A stretch of DNA of 64,000 nucleotides from contig OZ038320.1 of the NCBI GenBank assembly GCA_964035795.1, positions 8,764,671 through 8,828,670 of the forward strand, written 5' to 3'. The notes beneath the pieces were generated by a model, which saw only the letters and a list, made by a program, of their open reading frames with translations, searched no databases and was not told where the DNA came from. Both the position numbers and the translations under genes were made by a program. The stretch's first letter is position 1. Each line of letters starts with the position of its first letter. Shown here piece by piece: positions 23,563 to 36,095 of this stretch. This DNA comes from Pterobdella sp. o SKG-2022. Lineage: Eukaryota > Annelida > Clitellata > Hirudinida > Piscicolidae.

Positions 23563-24266
23563 GCTGTTCTTCAAATCACCTTTATTTTCATTATCGATGA
23601 CTTTTTTCGCTCTAAAACATATTTCCGACCAAAGTTTGGTCCAGTTTCAATGGTATGGTATAGATTTGATTTTTACTTAATTTGTTACTATAAAAACTAA
23701 TAAATCAAAAACAGATAAAAAATTTTTTTTGAATTCTCAGTTTAGAAATTTATGAGTAACTTGAAAAAATATAACCCAGACATTTATTCGCACAACAAGA
23801 ATGTTAAAACACGTAAACCTTAGCTTCTGGCTTGAAAGCTCACTTGGTTTAACCCCTATATGAAACGTATAAAATAATTTACTTAAATTTATAAATATTT
23901 AAATGGAAATAGTCTTAAAACAAACATATCATCATGAGGTTATTAAAATCTAACTATCTCTTTTTTTCATTATTCTTTATACAAATAATATAGAAGCGGA
24001 GAAGTTTTTGAAATTGAGTATTAATATTAATAATATATTAGCATTAATAATATAGGAGCATGAGAATTTTTTTAGAGTACTTGCGGTCCTGGGCATGACG
24101 TTAAACTGCACCAAACTATTGTCAGGCGCCTATCATTTCACCATGGCTACTTTTTTAACAACCATTTAAAAAATACCATCAACTTTATTGTTTTCAACCA
24201 ATCGATTTAATCAATCAATCAATTAAAATTAATTTTTTCAATCAATAGGTCAACTTTTTCTTAAGC
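23563..24266. other. unassigned AT-rich sequence
   Basis: Begins abruptly where the 718-bp repeat is cut off. No open frame, RNA gene or recognisable transposon is seen. Confidence 0.4.
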
Positions 24267-25135
24267 ATGACTCAATTATCTTTCTTAATCATGACTCAAT
24301 TGTCTTTCTTAATCATGACTCAATTTTCTTTCTCAATCATGACTCAATTATCTTTCTTAATCATGACTCAATTGTCTTTCTTAATCATGACTCAATTGAT
24401 TTTTTTTCAATCATGACTCAATTGTCTTTCTTAATCATGACTCAATTGATTTTTTTTCAATCATGACTCAATTGTCTTTCTCAATCATGACTCAATTATC
24501 TTTCTTAATCATGACTCAATTGTCTTTCTTAATCATGACTCAATTGATTTTTTTTCAATCATGACTCAATTGTCTTTCTTAATCATGACTCAATTATCTT
24601 TCTTAATCATGACTCAATTGTCTTTCTTAATCATGACTCAATTGATTTTTTTTTCAATCATGACTCAATTGTCTTTCTTAATCATGACTCAATTGATTTT
24701 TTTTCAATCATGACTCAATTGTCTTTCTCAATCATGACTCAATTATCTTTCTTAATCATGACTCAATTGTCTTTCTTAATCATGACTCAATTGATTTTTT
24801 TTCAATCATGACTCAATTGTCTTTCTTAATCATGACTCAATTATCTTTCTTAATCATGACTCAATTGTCTTTCTTAATCATGACTCAATTGATTTTTTTT
24901 CAATCATGACTCAATTGTCTTTCTCAATCATGACTCAATTATCTTTCTTAATCATGACTCAATTGTCTTTCTTAATCATGACTCAATTGATTTTTTTTCA
25001 ATCATGACTCAATTGTCTTTCTTAATCATGACTCAATTATCTTTCTTAATCATGACTCAATTATCTTTCTTAATCATGACTCAATTGTCTTTCTTAATCA
25101 TGACTCAATTGATTTTTTTTCAATCATGACTCAAT
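24267..25135. repeat. 24-nt minisatellite carrying 36 TGACTCA motifs
   Basis: Unit AATCATGACTCAATTGTCTT plus TCTT, with variants ending ATC, TTC or GATTTTTTTT. I count 36 copies of ATGACTCAA. Variant order itself repeats, giving a higher-order unit of several copies. TGACTCA is the consensus AP-1/TRE (bZIP) site, but it may be here only by chance of the founder unit. Confidence 0.95.
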
Positions 25136-25190
25136 TTTCTTTTTTTTTTACAATCAATGGATCAGTCTTTTTTTTAAAGGCTGAAAATAA

Positions 25191-25770
25191 GGTTGATGTG
25201 GCCAAATCAAATCAATTACGGGTCTGATTAGTTTCAGGGGTTTCTAGACCACTGAGTTTAGGAGTTATGAATGCAAACAATTGAGTGCAATGTAATGTGA
25301 TGTAAGTTTTCATAGATATGGCAATTGTGGCAAGGGTTATGCAAGTGTAGGTAAATGAAATAGAATAGAAACTAGGATTATATGGGAGAACGGCTTGTTG
25401 TTTGGAGCTTAAATAGTCATATTAATACTTTTGGAAACAACGTTTGGATAACTGAGTTTTTTTTATAAATGTATTATCCATAATTAAATTTGTGATAATA
25501 AACAAAACATATAAAATAGATTCCAAATAAAAATTTCGATCTATCAAATGTTAATTTTAGAAAATATATGAAGTAACTTCATTCTCTGCATCATCTTAAA
25601 TGGCACCTCTAAACACCCCACATAAAATCAGCGAGTGCCTCTTTTCATTTTTTTTTCTATTGTTACATTTTTTTCTATTAATTGAATGATAATATTCTCT
25701 TCATCTTTGATAGCATTTTTATCCAGCTTATGCCAGCATTTATTACCACCAAAATAAAATACCGTGAAAT
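25191..25770 (+). repeat. left arm of a long inverted repeat
   Basis: About 580 bp that is similar, with scattered substitutions and small indels, to the reverse complement of 34601-35185. The outer edge starts GGTTGATGTGGCCAAATCAA and the inner edge ends near ACCACCAAAATAAAATACCG. Anchors such as ATGGCACCTCTA and GATCTATCAAATGTTAA are shared. No coding potential. Confidence 0.88.
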
Positions 25771-26044
25771 CTTTATTTTTGTATCGTCTGTTGTTGCATA
25801 AGACTGAATTTCTGATACTTCCAATTTATCTTCCTTTTTTGCTAAAAAAATCACGTTAAGTGTTTTTGGTGTCTATGACCGCTTTTGATGTTTTTTCGAT
25901 TCTTTGGGAAACTTCAAATATTTAGTCGGTTTACGATAAATTGAAAAATAAGATAGTTTGTTGAATGAAATATTTCAGACTATTTTCATGCCATTTTTGA
26001 CTTAGTTATCCAATTTTTACGTTTAAAATTAACAACTTGTCTAT
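25771..26044. other. unassigned sequence inside the inverted-repeat structure
   Basis: AT-rich, and nothing recognised. Confidence 0.35.
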
Positions 26045-27480
26045 TTTACAAGCAATTTTTCCCGCCTCTTTCAAAGCAGCACAAGTTTTTTATTTGCTTA
26101 AGAAAGGCAACTTGGACCCTATCATTTCTTCGAACTACCGTCCTATTTCTAACTTGAGCACAATTTAAAAAATTGTAAAAAATCTCATTTTTTAACTACA
26201 CATTTCTTCATTTCCTAGTTTTTTAATTTTCTTAATGAACACATCGCCATGCCATTCACCAGAGACGGCACTCTTAAGCATCACTGACAGTCTTTGCAAC
26301 ATCTGTCCCACTGGGCATGCCGCTGTTTGGTTTTGTTAAACCTTTCTGCTGCTTTCGATACCCTCAATCATCCCAATTGACGTTTTGAATGGACACTTCA
26401 ATATTTTTGGTCTTGCTCTTTCTTGGTCTGCTCCTATATCTCGAAGCGTTCACAGTTTATTAAAATGGAATATTTCTCTACCCCTCTTACATCACTTAAC
26501 TCAGGCGTGCCACAGAACTGTTTTGGAACCAATGTTTTTTTCTCGTTATAAATCAACCATGTGTAGCCTTATTGAATAGCACGAGTTGCTTTCTCACCAG
26601 TTTGCTGATAAAATTACTCTTTATACTGGAGCCTTTTACCCAGATCCTAACCTCACTTCATGAATTATCTAGTTGTCTCTTTTCTATGAAATCTTGGTTT
26701 TAATACAGTTTACTGAAACTACTAAGATCGAGGTGATGTTTTCCTGCAGGTCTTTTAGCAAAATATATTTTTTCCCCTATGATAACTTTTGTCAGCACTA
26801 CACTTTCTATATCTTCTAAGCTCAAAATCTTGTGTCACTTTAGCCTCTAAATCGAACTTTGCCTACATTATTTCTATTTAATCCTATTTTCCAATTTCCA
26901 CACCTAAGCCATAAAACAAGTATGTAAATTCTCACCTCTTGACACTGCTAATGCTCTCGTTATCTCACTAGTTCTTTCCAGATTAGAATACTGCAATTCC
27001 CGCTTCTGCGAGCAGCCAAAATATATTTTGCGAAAGTTTTAATTTTTCCAAAACCAAGCGGCCAAAACGGTTTTTCGTGTAGATTATTTCAGTTCTTCTA
27101 GTGTTTTTTTTTCATCGCTAGCACTGGCTACCAGTTTCTCAGAGACCACGTTAAATTACTTTGGCTCATTGCCTGCATTCTCAAGCTTAAACAACCTGTT
27201 TATCTTTTTGATTTTTTCTCCATTAGGCACACCCATCAACCACTCAAATCTTTGCACTTTGGTTTCCAGCTTCATTACCTTGTTTTTTCAAAGTCACTTT
27301 TTCTCACCAAGCTCTACGTCTGTTTCTCAAGCTTAACTTGCGTTTATCACCTATTTTCAAAAATTTTCGAAAATTTTTGAAAGCTCACCTATACCATGAA
27401 CCACTTCATTTATAATTCTTCAAAAATTTTTAAGCGACTCTGAAAAAAATTTGTTGGGAATTGCTTGCTATGAAAAAATT
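26045..27480 (+). pseudogene. decayed LINE reverse transcriptase (CR1/Jockey-like)
   Basis: The + strand carries, in shifting frames, typical non-LTR reverse transcriptase blocks: SSNYRPISNLST near 26130, LLSITDSLCNI near 26270, AFDTLNHP near 26355, STPLTSLNSGVPQ near 26480 and a degenerate ADDITLYT-like block near 26605. Stops and frameshifts throughout show a dead copy. The tail with simple AATAATAATAA repeats at about 27480 looks like a LINE 3' end. Confidence 0.78.
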
Positions 27481-27514
27481 AATAATAATAAAAATAAAAA
27501 TCGTCTACGCCATT

Positions 27515-29295
27515 ATAACTTAAGCAGCCCACTTTCGATTGGCGCCAAAAATACTGGCCGAGACATAGACCACTAACAAAGAATCTCCAGCTGTTCTGTT
27601 CTGGACATGTGTTTCCAACTGTTCACATGTGAAAATCGTCTTTTTAACTTCAACGTCGAAACCATGCTTATATTTCGTGGTCTTGTATTTCATCCGAGGA
27701 CTTGTCTGGCTATGCTGGTAGGTGGTTTGTATAGGGTGTGCTCTATCCATCTCAAGCGGCGTTGTTGGATCTCCACAGCAGCTGGCTTCTGTCGTATTCA
27801 TCTTCAAGACCTAACCCAAGCCCATGACAAAGGTTTTCTATTAAACCTTTCCAAGCTAACGTTGACCTTCTTCTTCCTCTACTACCTTCAACTCCAAACG
27901 CCTGCTTAACACTATCATCATCCCCTTTCCTTACAACATGACCCAGCCATCTCAAACTCCCTTCTCTCATCACTTCAACAATTGTACTATCCAACCCCAA
28001 TCTAACCATCAACTTTTTGTACTCACACCATCAGCTAGCTGCACACCTTACATCATTCGAAGCATTCATTTTTCAGATGTTTCATCTGTGTCTTTCACCA
28101 CATAACATAGAAGACATACTGTTGAATGCTTTCTATCCCAGCCCTATCTTTCGTGTAACAGCTAGCTCACTTCCTCCTTCAACATTCACATTGTCTCCTA
28201 AATAACAATAACTATTTACCCTCTCCAACTCATTTAAACAATTATCTGAAACATTTTTACATTCCTCATTTGAAAAATTCATACAAACGCTGCATTTAAA
28301 GTTTTCATTCATCTTACAAGAGACTCTCTTTACCCTAGCACACCGCGCATGAACCCTCTTGCATGTTTTACACTTCACACAATTCACCTTAGCTCTCTTA
28401 CCACACACCACATGGATCAATCTTAATCTTAGCAAGATTAACCTTCAATCCTTTACCTTCAAAAACTGCCTTTTAACGGATGAATTGTGCTTCCTGCTCT
28501 TCCATAGAATCTACCATCAAGACCAAGTCATCTGCATAAAGCAGTTCATATAAAGCATCTTTTTCCGTTTTCAGACAATACATCTAGCACTGCTGAAAAA
28601 AAAAACAGTGAGAGAACCGATCCTTGATGAATACCTACATCAACATCAAATTCTTCCGAGTGCCCACCTCCAACCTGAACCCGCGTTTTTGCTTTTTTGC
28701 ACATCGATATTACTGCCTGAACCAACCTGTTTGGGACCAACTTCTTTCTTAGCGCCCATTCAATCACCTTCTTTGGCACCTAATCGAAAGCTCTCCAAAT
28801 CAAAAAAAAAACAAATAAAAAGCTTCTTATTTTTCTCAAAGTAGCGTTCTTGCATTCTCAAAAATAAAAATAGCGTCCACTGTGCTTCTGCCAGGCATAA
28901 AATCAAATTGCATTTGGTCAACTTTTGCCAACCTTCTCAACTTCTCCAACAACCTTCCTACCACTTTCATTCCATGCTCTAAAAGCTTCACACCTCGATA
29001 GCTCGCACAGTCCACACCGCTACCTTTTTTCTTATACTGTACTCGTCCTCCAGTCATGAGGCATATCCTTTCCATTGAGGATTTCGTTTGCTATTTGCAA
29101 AATAACTTGCTTCCCATGTGTCTTCTTGACAATCCCAGTCGGTCAACTGGCCTTGCCATTCTTCATGATTCTTAGCCCTTTTTACACTTCGTTCATAGCA
29201 AATGGTTTCACGAGATCTTCAACCACTTTTACATTCACCATTCCATTCCAGTATTTTCGGCACCAATCGAAAGTGGTCTGTAGAGCTATAATGGC
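27515..29295 (-). pseudogene. decayed LINE reverse transcriptase, minus strand
   Basis: Read on the minus strand: SYRGVKLLEHGMKVV and MQFDFMPGRSTVDAIFIFE (about 29000-28860), VGIHQGSVLS (about 28640), YADDLVLM (about 28525). A C-rich segment with the spacing of a zinc knuckle (CGKRAKVNCVKC) and RWLGHVVRK near 27940 follow. This is the reverse transcriptase and 3' tail of a non-LTR retrotransposon, interrupted by stops. Both edges carry an inverted copy of a roughly 45-nt sequence with GCGCCAATCGAAAGTGG. Confidence 0.82.
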
Positions 29296-30123
29296 GGTTC
29301 TAGTCGTCAATTTTATACTTAAAAATTGGATAATTAATTAAATTATTTATTTAAGTTTGTATAGCGCCTGATTTTGCTATTTTGCTGGTCGTTTTTGTAA
29401 TTATCATCGTTTCTATTTTTTTCATGAGTTATTGGTTGGGTATCGATTGTTTATTGGTGAACAACATCGTTCGAGTGTAGTTCTCCCATCAAGCTGAAGT
29501 TATTGTTGATCCGTTGGTTTGACTGAAAAGATTGATGTATTTTAAGAATTTTTTTTAACAAAAATGTCTTATTTGAGCAAAATAGATAGTATACAAGTGG
29601 CAATGTATAAAAAGTTTGTAAAAGAATTGCGGTACAGATAATGACAGCTAAAATATTTAACAGAGATAAAAACAGTAAAAAATGACTTGTTTTAAAAGGT
29701 TATGAGCAATTTAATGTGTAAATTTTATTTGAGATGAAATTACAGTTAAACAGATCATAAGATGAGGTAATAATAATGCCATAAGAGTAAACAAAACAAA
29801 AACAGAAATAAATGAGTTAATGTTATAATTATTAGCAGAGATAAATATAAGTAATTTTGTATTTATCAGAATTGGATTCCTTTTTAGGGTATCTATAGAT
29901 ACCGTAATAAAAGAAAAGACTTTGGGATATTATTTGAGAGGAGAAAATTTTTAACTAGAATTTTAAAGAAACTTAGTGATTGAGAATTTTTTAAATTTTG
30001 GTATAATTTTTTGGTCCTTGAGTAGTTAGGGATGATAGTTTTTTATTTATTCTAGAATTTCCAATATCAAAACTTTTTTTGTGTCTTATGTTATATTTAT
30101 AAGTTTTACTTTTTATTAGATTA
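29296..30123. other. unassigned AT-rich sequence
   Basis: No open frame of note and no recognisable repeat. Probably 3' flank of the neighbouring minus-strand LINE. Confidence 0.35.
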
Positions 30124-30830
30124 TCAAAAGATGATGTAGGTTAAAATGCGTAGTGTGTTTAATTTTTTTATATCCAATAATTTTAATTTATTATAATTGA
30201 TGTGTTCATCGTAAGAGTAATTGTATATAGTCCTTATTGTTAAATTTTGTAGGGTTTGAATTTTTTTGACGTTTGTTTTATAGTTACTAGCCCAAATACT
30301 ATTGCAATAATTAATTTTGAAGTAGAATAGTGCATTGTAATAATTTATTAATGTCTTTCTGTTGATTTTGTATGTATGTCTTAAAAAATTTATTGTACTT
30401 TTGACTTTATATAGCTTTGGAATGAGATAGTTTATATGAGACTTGAAATATAGATTTGTGTCAAATATTATACCTAAATATTTAATATTTTTTTTGTATG
30501 CTATGGGAGAGTTATTGAGGGTAAACTTAAAGCTTTTTATATTTATTTTGTTGCTTATATTCTTGAAAACTGTAAAGTAGGTTTTAGATGTATTTAATAT
30601 GAGATCACTTTTTGATATCCAATTATATATGTTATTTAGCTCTATATTTATATGATGTGTTATGTTGTTTGGGTTTTTTATATTTATGGGAAATGATATA
30701 ACTATATCATCCGCATATATAATAGTATCATATTTTGCGTCGTTTATTGGAAAATCATTTATAAATAATATAAATATTAAGAATTGATCCTTGAGGAACA
30801 CCCAAATTAACTATTTTGGGATTCGAATGG
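30124..30830 (-). pseudogene. LINE reverse transcriptase fragment with YADD motif
   Basis: A 225-codon open frame contains the catalytic core IIYADDIVISF followed by NTSKTYF, KYLGIIFD and NYCNSIWAS, the order seen in CR1/Jockey reverse transcriptases. Just upstream (about 30800) GVPQGSI-like codons are present in another frame, so the copy is frameshifted and 5'-truncated. Its Asn/Ile/Lys-rich composition follows the AT-rich background. Confidence 0.85.
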
Positions 30831-31974
30831 TAGCCATCTATGTTAACTATTTGTTGCCTATTTGTGATTTTTTATTGTCAAAAAATTTAGAGAAAGAAGA
30901 GGTTTACTTATTTTCATCAGTTTAAGAAAAGGGTGATTTTTGTTGTTTTTTGTAACGAAAACGCAATGGATTCAAAACTTTTTATCAAGTAATAACCAAG
31001 CAAGGGAGACAAAAAACACATGTATGAAATCCCTAACTGTTTATATACTGCAAATAAAGAATATTCTAGAACAATGTGAAAAAAAAAAATTCTAGAAAAA
31101 TATATAAAATGGAACACTCTAGAACAGTATAGAACATTCTAACAAGATATTATATGAGCAATAGTGAATCTATGCAACAGCTTGGGAAGTGATTTGTTGA
31201 GAAGGGAGTTGACAATATTCCTAATTTATTTTTTTTAAGAGCAACCGATTAGGTATGTACGCAAGTAGTTGGTACGTGACAATTGAATGAGGTGTCTCGC
31301 TTTAGCTCTTGCAAGTGATATAAGTAGTCGATTAAAGGGTGATCATTCTATCTTCCGAAGTTGGCGTTTTGAGAGACGGGATATTGAGGAGAAATACGCA
31401 CAGCTAACTCTGGATTTTAAAAAGTGAAGTTGAGCGTGTTGGTCTAGCAAGTTGGTAAGTGATTTATTGAGGTGATGAGTCAGTGGTTTTCATCCATGTT
31501 AGATCATGCCTAAGTGGGAAAAGGTTTTGTTTGAGAAGCATGTTGTTGAGTCTTCTATAGCATCGTCTGGCAGAAATCATTGGTGCTAGATGATGTTTTT
31601 CCAATTTGAAATTGCATAACCTGAATATAATGGTTTTGATTCAATATTTTTGATAAACTCGGGAGGTAATTGTAAGATCAAGGGTGTTGCCTAAGAAGTG
31701 TGTGAGAGAAATTGATGTGTTCTGAAAGTAGCTTAAAAAGTGGGCTTGATGGGTTGGATATTTTACGTTAATTAAAATCATATAAGACTATATAAGAATG
31801 GTTAAAGATGGCATACAGCTAAATAGTGGATAGTTGGTTGATGAAATTAGGACTATTAGGTGGTCGGTAGATGACGGATAAGTTGAAGAATGTTTGAATT
31901 GAGAGTCAAAAAGAGAGTATGCTTTCTGGTTGAGACGAATGGCGGAAATCTTGTTTGTTAAAATAAGGGCTCAC
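30831..31974. other. unassigned sequence
   Basis: Moderately AT-rich DNA between two LINE fragments. No coding or RNA feature recognised. Around 31000-31150 are recurrent ATTCTAGAACA-type pieces. Confidence 0.35.
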
Positions 31975-33230
31975 CTAGTGAACTGCTACCTTTTCGTGGT
32001 TAGGTGGCTTGTGTGCCTCAAAGGCCCTAAGAGCTAAACCGACTGGAGCTTTGCTCCTGTTAGGGTCACCCATGCCGGTCAGATCAAACGATAGAAGCCA
32101 GACTAAATGTAGTTCTTGGCCAAACCAAAGCGTTGGGATATAAAAAAAACTTCAAAACAGTAAAATCAAAAATGCTTTTACTATTCAAGTAAAAAACCGA
32201 TTTCAAGCGCTGCAAGATGCTGAAGCAAACAGCAATGAAGTCGACACAATGTACTTGAAGATAGTATCACCATACACAAAAAGCTATAGTTTTTTAAGAC
32301 CCAAAAGTAAAAAACAAAACCAAAGAGTGGATTAGACTAGATACATAGGACGCAGTCGATGCCAGACTCAAAAGTTGACAGATGCTAAGTCAGAGAGGTT
32401 GCAAGATAGGCTTAGACAACAATATAAAGAAGCCAAAAAAAAAAGTAAAAGAATGGTACGAGCTGACAGACGCTTATATGCAGATAATCTCGCAGTACAG
32501 GCTGAAGAAGCACCAGCAAGAGAGCTTGGGCAGATATACAAGATCACCAAGCTTGTTTGGGGCAAGCACCGCAATAAATTAGACCCTCCCATCAAAGACA
32601 AAGGTGGAAAGCTTCTTACCACTAAGAGAGAGCAGGGAAAACGCTGGGCTGAACACCAAAGAAATTTTAAACCGGCCACCATCTACACAAGAAAGAAATA
32701 TTCCTTTAGCTGCTTCAGACCTCAACATCGGTCCTAACTCACCATCAACGCTTGAAATAATTCTAGCCATAAAATCGTTGAAAAACATCAAAGCACCTGG
32801 ACATGACAATCTCAATGCTGAAATTTTCAGAGCAGATCCAACCTTAGCAGCTGACGTATTTCAGCCACTTATTGAAAAAATATGACGAACAAAACAATTA
32901 CCTACAGAGTGGACAAAAGAAGTGATTGTTAAGATCCCCAAAAAACGTTCATTACATGACTGCAACAACTTAAGGTACTTGCTAAAATTATCTTTCAGCG
33001 ATAAGCAAATGCAGTGGATAAGTCTCTGAGGAAAGAACAGGCTAGATTTCGCAAAGAAAGATGATGTGTAGAACAGATCTTTTCTCTGCGCTACATCATT
33101 GAGCAGTGTTCATAATGGCAAAGGCAGCTTTATATAAACTTCGTCAATTTTGAAAAAGACTGACAGTGTTCATAGAGAGAGTCTGTGGTCGGTGCTGTTT
33201 CAAGGGTAATTATGGGCGTGTTGGAATTAA
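31975..33230 (+). pseudogene. RTE-type LINE, 5' part and reverse transcriptase fragment
   Basis: Starts with a GC-richer leader (GTGGTTAGGTGGCTTGTGTG near 32005) of the type that opens many RTE elements. A broken + strand frame then reads WYELTDAYMQ and RWAEHQRNF, followed by EIILAIKSLKNIKAPGHDNL and AEIFRADPTLAADVF (about 32750-32860), then WTKEVIVKIPKK, DCNNLRYLLK and KEQARFRK-type blocks. This is the N-terminal half of an RTE reverse transcriptase, frameshifted and ending about 33230. Confidence 0.85.
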
Positions 33231-33954
33231 TAAGGAAGTCTGTTTTAACTATTATAGTTATATGAATTATTATTATTCATATAATTCATATATTATATGA
33301 AGATTTTGTTGATAAACAGATTCAGTGTGCTAGAAAAAGTTTTGATAGTGAGATCTGAAATTTTGAATTGGAAGAGGCAGGATCATTAGACTTAATGAAA
33401 AATTTAAAAAGCTTTTGAGGGTTTTAGGGTGATTCAAAACTGGTTGTATCATTTGATGTATGAGTAACAGAAAGGATTTTGTTTGGTGAAAAAAAGAAAG
33501 ATATGCTGAATGGTCAAAGAAGTTTTCAGAATTGAGGCAAATGATTTAGACAAGCCCATGAGGTTGATGTGTTTGAAAAAAAGAAAGTAGAAAACATTGA
33601 TGAAGTCGATGAAACTGAAACTGAAGTTTATGTGGTCGAAAAAAGTTAAGCTGAAGAGGTCTAAAAAAATGAAGTTGGTGAAGTTGAAGCTCATGAAACT
33701 TTAGATATTGATGGAGTTTGAGCTGTTTTTCATGGTTGATGTAGATTTTGTAGATGAAAAGTGAGCTGAGTTGTCGATCTTATTCGGCTTACAACCTCTT
33801 CTTGGTAGCGTACTTCCATTACTTTCGTTTATATCGACATCCTAGAAAATTTTTCAAAATTCAAAATATATTCTAAATATTCGAAATTTTGCAAAAAATC
33901 GAAGAAACACCGAAAGCGATCATATACACCAGAAACACTTTATTAATATTAATC
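33231..33954. other. unassigned sequence with a purine-rich stretch
   Basis: About 33570-33720 is purine-rich and would encode Glu/Val/Lys-rich peptide on the + strand, but stops interrupt it. No identity. Confidence 0.35.
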
Positions 33955-34600
33955 CGTCGAGCTCTTGAAGAAGTTTAGAGCCCCAACAACTTTTTTCCAT
34001 CTCCCTTTATATTTGGCGCTGGTTTTGACTTCTTCCCATATTAAGCTGGAGTTTTGCAGCTCACAGTTTGAACTTCTACAGGTCTGTTTGGGATGTCTTT
34101 TTCTCTTCCCTTGCGGGTTCCATTTGAGCGCCTGTCTGGTAATGTTTGCAGGCTCTTTCCATAAAGTGTGGTAGATTCATCGCCATTTTTTCGGCTTGAC
34201 TTGAGCATCTGATGGTTGTTGGTTTGTGAGTTTTCATAGCTCGGCCCACTGTCGAACCATCTCAACTGGAGGATATGTCGAAGGCTTTGCTGTTTTATTC
34301 TTACCCCAAGCACCCCAGTCATGGTTGGGTGCTCCTCATAATAGGCTGAACAATTGATGCAACTGGTTAATAATGCCTGTTTCTATTTCTTTAAACGCCT
34401 TGGCTGGGATGTTGTCTGTCACCAGTCTTTCCGTTTTTCAAACTACTGAGAGCTTTGTGAGTTTCTTCCTTGGTGATTTCTCTAGTGTCAATGTGGAGTG
34501 GATTGCCTGAATTCAGTTGAGGTCTTTGCTCTGATGCTGGCCGATTAATAACTTGGAAATGTTCCTTCCACCTCGCTAGTTGGTCTTCCACCGTTGTAGC
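33955..34600 (-). pseudogene. RTE-type LINE fragments, minus strand
   Basis: Two separated pieces of one element type. 34591-34391 reads ARWKEHFQVINRP, SGNPLHIDTREIT and ALSSLKNGKTG (N-terminal reverse transcriptase). 34322-33960 reads GKRKRHPKQT and KGRWKKVVGAL, which is the C-terminal tail. The middle of the reverse transcriptase is missing, so this is an internally deleted copy. Confidence 0.82.
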
Positions 34601-35185
34601 ATTTTATGGTATATTATTTTGGTGGTAATAAATGCTGGCATAAGCTGGATAAAAATGCTATCAAAGATGAAGAGAATATTATCATTCAATTAATGTAAAA
34701 AAAATGTAACAATAGAAAAAAAGAAAAGAGGCACTTGCTGATTTTAAGTGTGGTGATATAGAGGTGCCATTTAAGATGATGCAGAGAATGAAGTCACTTC
34801 ATATATTTTCTAAGATTAACATTTGATAGATCAAAATTTTTATTTGGAATCCATTTTAAATGTTTTGTTTATTATTAAAAATTTAATTATGAATAATACA
34901 TTTATAAGATGAGCTCGGTAGTCTGAATGTAGTTTCTAGAAGTGTTAGTGTGATTGTTTGGGCTTCACACAGCAGGTTTCTTCGGTATATTCTTAGTTTT
35001 CTATTTTATTTTGTTTATTTATACTTGCCTAATTCTTGTTACAATTGTCAAGCTATGGAAACTTACATTACTTTACATTGCATTTAATTGTTTTGCATTC
35101 ATAGTTTCTAATACTCAGTGGTTTAGGTACTCCTGAAGTTAATCATACTCGTAAATTGGTTTGATTTGGCCACATCAAACCAATT
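34601..35185 (-). repeat. right arm of a long inverted repeat
   Basis: Reverse-complement partner of 25191-25770 along its whole length. The outer edge reads, on the minus strand, GGTTTGATGTGGCCAAATCA, a nearly perfect palindrome when extended by four bases. The two arms enclose about 8.8 kb of LINE debris. Confidence 0.88.
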
Positions 35186-35475
35186 TTACAATCATGTTTT
35201 AAACACCAATTGTAACATCATATTTTAAACACCAATTTTAACATCGCATTTTAAACACCAATTTTAACATCATATTTTAAACACCAATTTTAACATCGCA
35301 TTTTAAACACCAATTTTAACATCGCATTTTAAACACCAATTGTAACATCATATTATAAACACCAATTTTAACATCGCATTTTAAACACCAATTTTAACAT
35401 CATATTTTAAACACCAATTTTAACATCGTATTTTAAACACCAATTTTAACATCATATTTTAAACAACAATTTTAC
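35186..35475. repeat. 26-nt minisatellite
   Basis: About eleven copies of AACATCATATTTTAAACACC plus AATTTT with small variants (CATCGCA, CATCGTA). Begins directly at the outer end of the right inverted-repeat arm. Confidence 0.92.
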
Positions 35476-35695
35476 CATCTTTACCATTCATACTTTACTA
35501 GCTTTACCATTCCAATCTTTACCATACAAACTTTACCATCTTTACCATACAAACTTTACCATCTTTACCATTCCAATTTTACCATCTTTACCATTTTTAC
35601 CATTCCAATTTTACCATCTTTACCATTCCAATTTTACCATCTTTACCATTCCAATTTTACCATCTTTACCATTCCAATTTTACCATCAGTTTTAA
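35476..35695. repeat. TTTACCAT-based short tandem repeat
   Basis: Runs of CTTTACCATTCCAATTTTAC-type units, 8-23 nt, directly after the 26-nt minisatellite. No coding content. Confidence 0.9.
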
Positions 35696-35699
35696 CAAC

Positions 35700-35967
35700 A
35701 TTTTTCTATTTATTATGTAGTTATTTATATTTATCGAGTTCTATAGTTAGTTATGGTTTTACAACAAAAAGTCATATTAATAGCAGTATTATTATTTCCT
35801 ATTTATTGCTTAGTGCAAAAAATAATTTTTTTAAATAGAATAAAATATTAGGAATAAGTTTTTTTAGATTTGAATTCAAGTTCAGATAAGCTAGTTGAAT
35901 TCAATTGTACATAAGTTAGTATATTGGTTTTTCTCACTTGTTTCATTTTTCAAAAAAGATTCATATA

Positions 35968-36033
<66 letters not shown>

Positions 36034-36095
36034 AAAACAGAATGAAAATATTAGTTATAAGATGTTTTATGATTGAATTCAAATGTAGATAAGCT
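35700..36095. repeat. first unit of the TA-microsatellite satellite
   Basis: Contains GATAAGCTAGTTGAATTCAA, a TTTTTCAAAAAAGATTCATA block and a long (TA)n tract at about 35977-36029. The same modules recur as a satellite from 37185. Here the unit directly abuts the 3' end of a minus-strand LINE. Confidence 0.85.

Noticed and set aside
24267..25135. CRISPR-like array of regular repeats
   Set aside because: The spacers are not unique, the units are plain minisatellite variants, and the host is an animal.
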